Of a stretch of DNA of 64,000 nt, positions 42,345 to 49,434 are shown piece by piece (the first letter of the stretch is position 1; every line of letters begins with the position of its first letter). Source of the DNA: an uncultured Bacteroidales bacterium (GTDB lineage Bacteria > Bacteroidota > Bacteroidia > Bacteroidales > P3). The stretch is taken from positions 46,533 to 110,532 of the forward strand of contig CAJOIV010000009.1 of NCBI GenBank assembly GCA_905234665.1, given 5' to 3'. A model generated the notes under the pieces. It worked only from the letters and a program-made list of their open reading frames with translations, had not been told where the DNA came from and did not search any database. Position numbers and translations under genes: made by a program.

Positions 42345-43163
42345 ATGAAAAAGACTTTCCTTCTTTTAGTTTTTAGTTTTTACCTTTTAGTTTCCTCCGC
42401 CACCGCGCAGGAGATGAAGGTCATCTCATTCAACATCCGCTACAACTCGGCGGAAAACACCGACGGCGAGAACGGCTGGCCCAACCGGCGCGACGCCGTG
42501 GTGAGGATGATCAATGAGGAGCAGCCTGCAGCCATCGGCCTGCAGGAGGCGCTACTAAACCAGTTGGAGTACCTCGACAAGGCCCTGCCCGCCTACCAGC
42601 GTGTCGGCGTGGGCCGCGACGACGGCAAGGAGGCCGGCGAATTCATGGCCGTCTACTACGACACGGCACGGTTGGAACTCCTCGACGTACAGACGTGGTG
42701 GCTCAGCGAGACCCCCGAAGAGCCCTCCAAGGGCTGGGATGCCGCCTGCCGGCGCACCGTCACCATGACGCATTTCCGCGACAAGGAAAAGAAGCAGGAA
42801 TTCTTCTACCTCAACACTCACCTCGACCATGTTGGCAAGACCGCCCGCGACGAGGGGGCCCGGCTCATCGCCTCGCTGGTGCCCGACGGGTTGCCCGTCA
42901 TCGTGGGAGGCGACATGAACTCGACCATCGAGGACGAGATATTCCACCACTTCTTCGAAGTCGGCCTCGAAGTCGCCCGCGACCTCACGCCGTACAGCAG
43001 CTTTCAGAAGACCTACAACGCCTTCGGCAAGGGCGAGAGCTCACTCATCGACCACTTCTTTGTCCGCAACGTGAAAATCAAGGAATTCCGCACCCTCGAC
43101 GGCGACTACGGTGTCCCCTACATCTCCGACCACTACCCCATCGAGATCATCATTCGGCTGTAA
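42345..43163 (+). CDS. Exported endonuclease/exonuclease/phosphatase-family protein
   Basis: A 272-residue protein of the EEP (DNase I-like) fold: MKVISFNIRYNSAEN, AAIGLQEALLNQL (catalytic Glu), FYLNTHLDHVG, VIVGGDMNSTIED and the final ISDHYPIEIII. The signal peptide means it works outside the cytoplasm; family members in polysaccharide loci are often phosphodiesterases of unknown substrate. Its signal-peptide core LLVFSFYLLV is encoded by a 31-base sequence identical to one in the porW gene. The 3' end overlaps the convergent GH97 gene by 14 bases. Confidence 0.9.
   Translation: MKKTFLLLVFSFYLLVSSATAQEMKVISFNIRYNSAENTDGENGWPNRRDAVVRMINEEQPAAIGLQEALLNQLEYLDKALPAYQRVGVGRDDGKEAGEFMAVYYDTARLELLDVQTWWLSETPEEPSKGWDAACRRTVTMTHFRDKEKKQEFFYLNTHLDHVGKTARDEGARLIASLVPDGLPVIVGGDMNSTIEDEIFHHFFEVGLEVARDLTPYSSFQKTYNAFGKGESSLIDHFFVRNVKIKEFRTLDGDYGVPYISDHYPIEIIIRL
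42363..42393 (+). repeat. 31-base repeat encoding signal-peptide core LLVFSFYLLV, copy 2
   Basis: Identical to 27497-27527 and in the same relative frame. Confidence 0.85.
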
Positions 43164-45135
43164 CCTTCGCCACGAATCCTCCCCCGGGCGCCATGTGTAC
43201 GTTGAAAGTGGCGACGGGAGGCTTGAGGGCAATGTGCATGTTATCACTGCCGCGGCGATGGGCGTTGGCGCCATCGCGGTAGAGCTCGACATGGGCAGAC
43301 TCTATCCCCAGATGGCTGAGGTCAATCTCAACGTCACGTTCCGTCCAGTTGGTGATGCCGCCGATGTACCATGTATTGCCCTTGCGGCGGGCGGTAACAA
43401 TGTATTCTCCCACTTCGCCCTGCAGCACACGCGTCTCGTCCCACACGGTGGGTAATCCCGCCACGAAGCGGGTATAGTTGGGCTCGCGGTAGTAGTTGGT
43501 GGGGGAGTCGCACAGCATGTTGAGCGGCGATTCGAGCACGATGTAGAGTGCCAGCTGGTGACAGCGTGTGCCTTGGCTCATGGGCTCGTTCCAGCAGGGG
43601 CGGAAACTGTTGCGGCAGCCGTTGAGCATGGCACCCGGGGTGTAGTCCATGGGGCCTGCGGCCTGGCGGATGAAAGGTATCTCTGTGTCGTATTTCATCT
43701 GGTCCCATTCCAGACCTGCCCAGCGCATCTGTTCCAAGCCAAAGACTCCCTCGAAGTTGAGCACGTTGGGGTAGGTGCGGTTGAGGCCTGCGGGCTTGAA
43801 GGCGCCGTGGAAGTCGACCACGAGGTGGTACTTGGCGCACATCGCGGCGGTGCGGCGGTAGAAGTCGGTGACGAGCTGGTCGTCGCGGTCCATGAAGTCG
43901 ACCTTAAAGCCCTTGACACCCATCTGGCTGTAGTGCTGGCAGACATGCTCCATGTCGCGGTCGAAGGCATAGTAGCCCGCCCAGAGGATGATGCCCACAT
44001 TGCGTTCCTTGGCATATTGCACGAGCATGGGGAGGTCTATCTCCGGCACCACCTGGAACAGGTCGGCCTTGCCGTTCACCGCCCAGCCCTCGTCGAGGAT
44101 GACGTATTCAATGCCGAAACGCGAGGCAAAGTCGATGTAGTGCATGTAGGTGTCGTTGTTGATGCCGGCCTTGAAATTGACATCACCTATGTTCCAGTTG
44201 TTCCACCAGTCCCAGGCCACCTTGCCGGGCTTAATCCACGAGATGTCTTGCACCTTGGAAGGCTCTCCCAGAAGATAGCTCATGTTGTTCATGGCAATCT
44301 CCTCGGCAGACCCCACCATGAGAATACGCCAGGGGAAGAGTTTCTCCTTGTTCATCTCGGCGACATAGTCCTCACGCTCCTTGACTATCAGCTGGAGGTT
44401 GTTGTGGCCGCCCTGCTCCACGCGTTTGGGCAGGGGCGCATGTTCTCCCGCCAGTTCTCCCGGCTTGCCCGTGCCGTGGAGGTAAAGGCCAGGGTAGTCG
44501 GAGAGGGAGGACTCGGTGATGCACATCTTCACCCCGCCGGGGCCATGCACCAGCAACGGCAGGAAGCAGAGCCTGCGCGGGTCGAGCTGCGAGAGGGGCG
44601 TTGTGGTGTAGTGGTTTTCGAACGAGGTGCTGTACTGTATCTCGTGGCGCGTGGAATCGAAGCTGATGACGTAGGGTGCCGTGGTCGTCCAGTCGTCTTG
44701 GAAGAAGTATTCCACCGTCTCTTTGCGCACCTTGCCGGGCTTGCCCGCCCACACGAAACGGTAGGCAAAGCCCTCGTTGTAGGCGCGGAAGACGACACTC
44801 ACACCCTCCTTCATCGTTAGGGTCAGCTCGTTGTAGCGGTCGCGCATCGTGGCCTGCCGCGTGAAGGGCGAGGCTATCGTCTCGTCGACACTGCGGCGCG
44901 TAGCCTTGCGTACAGAAAGGGACTGAAACTCCTTGTCGCCCTGCGTGTAGTCCAGCGCCAGGAACGAACGCATCAGCAGTCCGTCGTCCAAGCCGAGGTG
45001 ACAACTCAGTCCGCCGTCCAGCGGCACCACCTCAGTCTGCAACCGCCCGTCGGGTGAATTCAACGTGTATATCTTCAGGGCCTTTGTCGGGAAAGCCATG
45101 ACGACAACCGTCAGGAATAGGATAATCTTCTTCAT
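43150..45135 (-). CDS. Glycoside hydrolase family 97, retaining type (alpha-galactosidase-like)
   Basis: A 661-residue exported enzyme (signal peptide IILFLTVVVMAFPTKA; start at 45135 rather than 45150). It has the GH97 domain order but not the Glu set of inverting SusB. Instead it has the Asp of GFKVDFMDRDDQ (about residue 412), where the retaining alpha-galactosidases of the family have their nucleophile, and Glu in LNFEGVFGLEQM (about 459) in the acid/base region. It therefore probably uses a retaining mechanism and prefers a different sugar from the GH97 at 32.9 kb. It ends the glycosidase cluster and is convergent with the EEP gene. Confidence 0.92.
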   Translation of the reverse strand: MKKIILFLTVVVMAFPTKALKIYTLNSPDGRLQTEVVPLDGGLSCHLGLDDGLLMRSFLALDYTQGDKEFQSLSVRKATRRSVDETIASPFTRQATMRDRYNELTLTMKEGVSVVFRAYNEGFAYRFVWAGKPGKVRKETVEYFFQDDWTTTAPYVISFDSTRHEIQYSTSFENHYTTTPLSQLDPRRLCFLPLLVHGPGGVKMCITESSLSDYPGLYLHGTGKPGELAGEHAPLPKRVEQGGHNNLQLIVKEREDYVAEMNKEKLFPWRILMVGSAEEIAMNNMSYLLGEPSKVQDISWIKPGKVAWDWWNNWNIGDVNFKAGINNDTYMHYIDFASRFGIEYVILDEGWAVNGKADLFQVVPEIDLPMLVQYAKERNVGIILWAGYYAFDRDMEHVCQHYSQMGVKGFKVDFMDRDDQLVTDFYRRTAAMCAKYHLVVDFHGAFKPAGLNRTYPNVLNFEGVFGLEQMRWAGLEWDQMKYDTEIPFIRQAAGPMDYTPGAMLNGCRNSFRPCWNEPMSQGTRCHQLALYIVLESPLNMLCDSPTNYYREPNYTRFVAGLPTVWDETRVLQGEVGEYIVTARRKGNTWYIGGITNWTERDVEIDLSHLGIESAHVELYRDGANAHRRGSDNMHIALKPPVATFNVHMAPGGGFVAKVTAE

Positions 45136-45173
45136 ACCATTCAATGCCATTGATGCAGGTCGATACTTCGGGT

Positions 45174-45695
45174 TTATTCTTCAAAGGGAATGTCTAAGCC
45201 GAGAGCCTCCTCAAGCTGGTGGCGGTAAAACTCTTCGCTCTGGAGAGTTTGGTCGCCTTTGTGCAGCCAGTCCCATGCCTTGATGCAGGGGATAACATGC
45301 AGGAAAAACTCGACACCGCTGATTTGGTGTCCCTGGTGTGTAATCGATGAGCCCACCTGAAGGTTGGCATAACTGAACTCGCTGCCTCGGGTGTAGCCAT
45401 TGTCCAAAAGAAAGTCAATCATGTTCCGGGCTATCTTCACAGGGATGTATTCATCGTACTCGGAGTGATAGAGATGGATACGTTCCGAGAGGTCGGGAAT
45501 CCAGGCGGGATTGTTGAGGGACACCTGGGCGAGCTGGGTCTGCAGCAGCATGCTTTCGGGAGAAGTGAGGTCGAGATAGGCGGTGTCGCCCGCAACGAGC
45601 AATATATCGCCAGTCACATCCAACGGATGCTCCACAAGGTAGGCACGGTTCTCAGGGAATTCCAGATGCAGGTCGCTGACAAATTGTATCTTCAT
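45174..45695 (-). CDS. Chimeric gene: metallophosphoesterase N-terminus joined to alpha/beta-hydrolase C-terminus
   Basis: A 173-residue frame that seems built of two unrelated parts. Residues 1-45 are the start of a calcineurin-like phosphoesterase (MKIQFVSDLHLEF, DxH motif; DILLVAGDTAYL, GDxx motif), but the GNH(E/D) and GHxH motifs that must follow are absent. From about residue 50 the text changes to a hydrolase-like end (SERIHLYHSEYDEYIPVKIA, a D-x-x-[VI]-P acid-loop pattern, and a His in SITHQGHQISG). A deletion joining two genes in the same orientation would explain it. It is not likely to be an active phosphoesterase. Its start overlaps the stop of the upstream frame (45692-45695). 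Confidence 0.6.
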   Translation of the reverse strand: MKIQFVSDLHLEFPENRAYLVEHPLDVTGDILLVAGDTAYLDLTSPESMLLQTQLAQVSLNNPAWIPDLSERIHLYHSEYDEYIPVKIARNMIDFLLDNGYTRGSEFSYANLQVGSSITHQGHQISGVEFFLHVIPCIKAWDWLHKGDQTLQSEEFYRHQLEEALGLDIPFEE

Positions 45696-46211
45696 ATCTC
45701 AAATATCTGTGCCATACGTTCAAACGCACGGCGGTATAATTTATAGTTCCGGCTGTCGGAAACGTCCAGCATGTCATTCAGCAAGGGACTCTCCTCATTC
45801 CAGAGCGTCGGCATTGTCAGCGGTATAGATGTCCCATCGTTCGGGTAGAATGTGGCCATCCAGCAGGGCGGCTGCCGGCTCTCCACCCCAGCACATTGTT
45901 TCAGGCAGATGGATAGACTGCCAATGTTCCCGTACCGCTAGCGAGAGGAATGTGAAACGGCTGATAAGTAGTTTGGGCTTCAGCGTTTCGGCATAACCAT
46001 GTGTCCAATGATCGATTAGCGACTGTCGTTTGCGGAGCAGACGTGTTTTGCCATCATCGACAATAAAACCACGATTGGTGAGGTCTGTCAGTGTGTTGTG
46101 CACTGCTCCTACCGAAACGCTCGCCGCAGAGGCGATTTCGCGGATAGTCTTACCTACATTTTCCTTATTTTGAAGCAGGTAAAAGATGGTTAGAGTCTCT
46201 GCTTTTTGCAT
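45692..46211 (-). pseudogene. AbiEi-like winged-helix antitoxin, frameshifted and shortened
   Basis: The first frame (46211 to 45795, 138 residues) has a winged-helix start (NVGKTIREIASAASVSVGAVHNTLTDL) and the family phrase CWGGEPAAALLDGHILPERWDIYTADN, then stops. An overlapping second frame (45886 to 45692) gives the expected tail NDMLDVSDSRNYKLYRRAFE, reaching an ATGA overlap with the next gene. Together they read like an AbiEi-type transcriptional antitoxin that has suffered a frameshift and lost some 30 residues. No AbiEii toxin gene is adjacent. The winged helix may still be made and bind the operator upstream. Confidence 0.6.
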
Positions 46212-46234
46212 AATACGTTAATTAATTACCTGTT

Positions 46235-46268
46235 GTTCAAAATATTTGAACACGCAAATATTTTGAAC
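46235..46268. promoter_or_regulatory. Operator-like palindrome pair ahead of the antitoxin-like gene
   Basis: A 17-base palindrome GTTCAAAATATTTGAAC (46235-46251) is followed four bases later by an inverted 14-base copy (46255-46268). It lies between the -7 box and the start codon, where a repressor would block transcription. Confidence 0.65.
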
Positions 46269-46278
46269 AAACACGCTG

Positions 46279-46310
46279 CAAAGATACACAAAATAAACGA
46301 GCTACGCAAA
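46279..46310 (-). promoter_or_regulatory. Promoter of the antitoxin-like gene
   Basis: On the minus strand TTTG (46310-46307), 20 bases, TATCTTTG (46286-46279). Confidence 0.75.
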
Positions 46311-46327
46311 AAAAATAGTTGCATTTA

Positions 46328-46408
46328 TTATTTCAACATCCGACGCATTCCCCAGACGACTCGCACCTCATAGTCATTATATAAACGTATGGATTTCTTG
46401 GTAGTCAT
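46328..46408 (-). pseudogene. BRO-N/antirepressor N-terminal remnant
   Basis: A 26-codon frame reading KKSIRLYNDYEVRVVW, the usual first strand of BRO-family (phage antirepressor-like) proteins, which normally continues with (D/N)-x3-KWWFS. Here the frame breaks off after GMRRMLK. A TATCTTTG box at 46451-46444 still precedes it. It is a deletion remnant, not a working gene. Confidence 0.5.
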
Positions 46409-46443
46409 ATTCCTCAAATATCCAATAATATCGTTTCGGGGTG

Positions 46444-46451
46444 CAAAGATA
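46444..46451 (-). promoter_or_regulatory. -7 box of the BRO-N remnant
   Basis: Reads TATCTTTG on the minus strand, about 40 bases ahead of the remnant's ATG. Confidence 0.5.
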
Positions 46452-46837
46452 CGGGGTTATTCAATTTGACTTTCACTGAAATTGGTTGACAGATTTGGGA
46501 TGGTTAAACTGAATTGGTTTACATTATTTGTGTCATATTCCTAATCTGGTTTACACCGTCATTGTTTGGGTTTACACTTTGCGTCACATTCGTTGTCCGT
46601 TTCCTCCTGCAAAGATACGGGGGTTATTTAGTTACATATTAGCTCCACTTGTTTTAGTTATACATTGGCTACACATGGTCGCCGACCTCAGTTCAAGCAA
46701 TCGATTATTCGAGATTAACACATTGACTCATTTTATATATTTATTTCAACGGAACTCGCAGCCTTCGGCACACACGTTCACTTATATAAATATTTAGTTT
46801 TTATTTTTCCTCTATGACATGTATTATTTATTGTAAC
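46452..46837. other. AT-rich gene-free stretch with a second orphan -7 box
   Basis: Contains another minus-strand TATCTTTG (46617-46610) preceded by the same GATACGGGG(G)TTAT context as 46447-46460, so the two are a degenerate direct repeat. Degenerate words GGTTTACA and GTCA(T/C)ATTC recur between 46515 and 46590. No gene is seen. Confidence 0.5.
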
Positions 46838-46888
46838 ATTTACTGTAACATTTACTGTAACATTTACTATAACATTTACTGTAACACA
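46838..46888. repeat. Tandem 12-base repeat (TAACATTTACTG) at the 3' end of the Schlafen gene
   Basis: Just over four copies, one with a single substitution. The last 13 bases overlap the final codons of the minus-strand gene. Too short and without spacers to be a CRISPR. Confidence 0.85.
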
Positions 46889-48381
46889 GATATCATCCAA
46901 TAACCTTTTTTATCAGACCCCACTCTTTTAATTATCTTTATAGCAGACATAAATGCAATATCCCTGTAGATTGTTTGTCGGCTTACATTAAGTTGTTTTG
47001 CTATTTCAATCTGTGTAACATGAGGGGTGTTTTGAATCAACTGAATGATTTGTTTTTGACGAGAGGATAATATGTTATTTTCTACCATATCATTTAAACT
47101 CTCCTTCTCGACATCTTGATGCCAATATGGATGACAGGGTATGTCCATCAAGAAATAAGTCCTGTCGTCATCGGTTTCAATAACGGCCTTTCCTGAACCA
47201 TTCTTTCGGAGCTCTTCCTGTATGGTGGGAATACCTGTTGCGCGCCCCTCGGTCAAGTCTAGTTCTTTCAAGAACTCACCGAGACGACGGTTGCGATAAC
47301 GTCGTGAACGCAATATTTTCGCTTCTTTTATGGCCTTTAAACTGATAGAACGATCTGGGCCAGCATGGCTAAGGATTGTGATTCTCTCGGGCTCTATGGT
47401 AATCTCAACGGGTTCTCTTAGTTGGTAATTCCTATGGTATAATGCGTTGACAACGGCCTCTTCCAATGCTTGATAAGGATAATTAAAGAACCGTATTGAC
47501 CTCTCATCGTCCTTCGGCTTAATTATTTGTTCTTTAATCACATTTGTGCGAAGATAGTTTAGCGCCTCACGAATCATATAAGGTACGGACCCTTTAATAA
47601 TTGGTGCTTCAACAAGATTATTTGGATTTCTCTCTCGGCCTTCTGGGAATGTTACAATTTCCACTTGAGAAACGGGAAAGAACTTCGTCGGCTGGTCGCA
47701 GAACATCATCGCTGCGACATTCTTAATCATACGTTTTTCGGTTGGGCCTTCCAGCAAGTTCATTTGTTCTAATATGCCCAGCAGATTTCCTGTTATATTT
47801 TCATCAGCCAAACGACTGTTGACAGTCACAAGGTAATCACGCAACAGCGTCGTGGAAATATCTGTTGCTTGGATATCAGGGTTACCTCTGTCATCGAAAG
47901 GCACCCTATTGGCCATCTCTCGAAGTTCGTCAAGACTTTCCCCTTTTGCCTCTATTGATGTGGTACCATAGCGGATATAGTAGGCGTATTGTTTGTGTTT
48001 TGATTTCACGTCTGTTGGTACTGCATAGGGTCTATTTATTCCGCTTGGAACCCAGATTACGAGAATGTGAGTGTCATCGACCTCTTCTACAGATATGCGA
48101 GGAGAGTAGAATGGATCCATCATATTGTTGAAGTTCACCATTTCACGCTGTATTTTGTCAAGTTGATCTAATGGTATTCCCGTCACTGGACGTACAGCAA
48201 TCCCGTCTTTCTCCTCAACACCAACAAGGATATAACCACCACCTATATTGTCAAAATCATTTGCGAAGGCACAGATACTATGGTATATCTTTGTTGGATT
48301 CCAACCCTTCTTAAATTCAATTCGGTTACTTTCAACTTTGTGCTTATTCAGCAAGTCTTCAATGTTAATTGGTAGTGCCAT
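46876..48381 (-). CDS. Schlafen AlbA_2-domain ATP-binding/transcriptional protein
   Basis: A 501-residue protein of the COG2865 type. The N-terminal AlbA_2 (Schlafen) domain has VESNRIEFKKGW and FDNIGGGYILVGVEEKDG. The middle resembles a GHKL-like ATP-binding module (YPYQALEEAVVNALYHRNYQ, ITILSHAGPDRSI, GRATGIPTIQEEL), and the C-terminus is a winged helix (VTQIEIAKQLNVSRQTIYRDI). Such proteins are frequent in defence islands and may regulate their neighbours or act as nucleases. It is the last gene of the minus-strand island. Its 3' end runs into a 12-base tandem repeat, so the very C-terminus (ISVLQ) may not be original. Confidence 0.85.
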   Translation of the reverse strand: MALPINIEDLLNKHKVESNRIEFKKGWNPTKIYHSICAFANDFDNIGGGYILVGVEEKDGIAVRPVTGIPLDQLDKIQREMVNFNNMMDPFYSPRISVEEVDDTHILVIWVPSGINRPYAVPTDVKSKHKQYAYYIRYGTTSIEAKGESLDELREMANRVPFDDRGNPDIQATDISTTLLRDYLVTVNSRLADENITGNLLGILEQMNLLEGPTEKRMIKNVAAMMFCDQPTKFFPVSQVEIVTFPEGRERNPNNLVEAPIIKGSVPYMIREALNYLRTNVIKEQIIKPKDDERSIRFFNYPYQALEEAVVNALYHRNYQLREPVEITIEPERITILSHAGPDRSISLKAIKEAKILRSRRYRNRRLGEFLKELDLTEGRATGIPTIQEELRKNGSGKAVIETDDDRTYFLMDIPCHPYWHQDVEKESLNDMVENNILSSRQKQIIQLIQNTPHVTQIEIAKQLNVSRQTIYRDIAFMSAIKIIKRVGSDKKGYWMISVLQ

Positions 48382-48433
48382 ATTTCATTTTTTACATGGT
48401 TACTCACATATTCACACGTTTACACATTCAAAA

Positions 48434-48562
48434 TTATAGTTCTTCCAATTCTTCATTTTTGGGTTGTTTCTTCCTTGTCAGGTCGAGGAAGATGTCAAGG
48501 AAGCCGGAGTTGCGATACAAAGAGTTGGGATTGTCTTTCAGTTTTTCTGCAAGGTAATATTG
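48434..48562 (-). pseudogene. 3' remnant of an unidentified gene
   Basis: An in-frame tail of about 42 codons, with no start, reading YLAEKLKDNPNSLYRNSGF and LDIFLDLTRKKQPKNEELEEL before a TAA. Amino-acid-like composition and codon use suggest the true end of a protein whose rest was deleted. The family is not recognised. Confidence 0.35.
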
Positions 48563-48649
48563 TTAAATTTATTATTTGCAACCGCAATAATTTACTTATT
48601 TTAGTATATTTAATATTATTAGTCATAATTGTCAAACACAAAATCTTAT

Positions 48650-49429
48650 CTATGATAAGGTTATTATACCGATGATTAAGCCAATAATCGTGGCTATCCA
48701 TCCAATGAATGCCATAATAGGATGTGTGACAATTTCAATAAATTTTGCATATGTGTTTTTGTGAGGAATCTTTATTTTATTCGACTCTAATTTTTCAAAC
48801 AAAAATGCAACAGCAGCCACTTTCGTTCTTACTGAATCCAATACAGAATTATAATTGCCATTACAAAAGTCTATTGATTCTTCATTTGAACTCAAATAAG
48901 AATGTGTATCATACCCATTTTTTGTCATTAAGTCTAATAATTTATCAGACTCTTCAGAATAATTCTCACCAAACATATCAGAGATAAGAACATCAAGGTT
49001 GATTCTTCTAAATGTTGGGATATCAGAATAACCACTATTTGTTCTTCCTGTAAGTTTCCAGTATCTATGTTTTATTGCCTGAAAACCAAAAGAAACATCT
49101 TTCATATTCCAATTAATCCAATATGATTTATTGTGCGATCGAACAAAAGCCATAAACTTTTCCAACATACTCAATTCAAGATCGGAATAAAAATCTTTTA
49201 TTTCCGACTTGGAAACTCCAATCAAATCAGCTTCAAGATGCAATCCAAAACATTCATTTATTCTATTATTTAATGACCTAACTACAATTGTTGTTATCAT
49301 GGAAGACAAATCCTCTATTTGCTCGGGAATGTTTGCATAAGAATAATGTACAATAAGTATTTCATCATTGCTTTTTATAATTTTTCTAATGTCTGACTTG
49401 ACTTTTTTACTATTATTAATTGTTCTCAT
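48650..49429 (-). CDS. Tail-anchored protein of unknown function in the defence island
   Basis: A 259-residue AT-rich gene. The first 215 residues are soluble and predicted mainly helical, with motifs not recognised (ILIVHYSYANIPEQIEDLSS, LTGRTNSGYSDIPTFRRINLDVLISDMFGENY). The last 25 residues form one hydrophobic segment (IMAFIGWIATIIGLIIGIITLS) that would anchor it in the inner membrane. It starts only 5 bases after the helicase-nuclease stop, so it is probably co-translated. A C-terminal membrane anchor behind a soluble domain is common in abortive-infection effectors, but this is an inference from position alone. Confidence 0.65.
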   Translation of the reverse strand: MRTINNSKKVKSDIRKIIKSNDEILIVHYSYANIPEQIEDLSSMITTIVVRSLNNRINECFGLHLEADLIGVSKSEIKDFYSDLELSMLEKFMAFVRSHNKSYWINWNMKDVSFGFQAIKHRYWKLTGRTNSGYSDIPTFRRINLDVLISDMFGENYSEESDKLLDLMTKNGYDTHSYLSSNEESIDFCNGNYNSVLDSVRTKVAAVAFLFEKLESNKIKIPHKNTYAKFIEIVTHPIMAFIGWIATIIGLIIGIITLS

Positions 49430-49434
49430 AAGAA

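Noticed and set aside
32902..45135. Complete polysaccharide utilisation locus
   Set aside because: No SusC/SusD pair or HTCS/ECF regulator is visible between the glycosidases.
46838..46888. CRISPR array for the Card1-like protein
   Set aside because: Units of 12 bases are contiguous with no spacers, and no cas gene is nearby.
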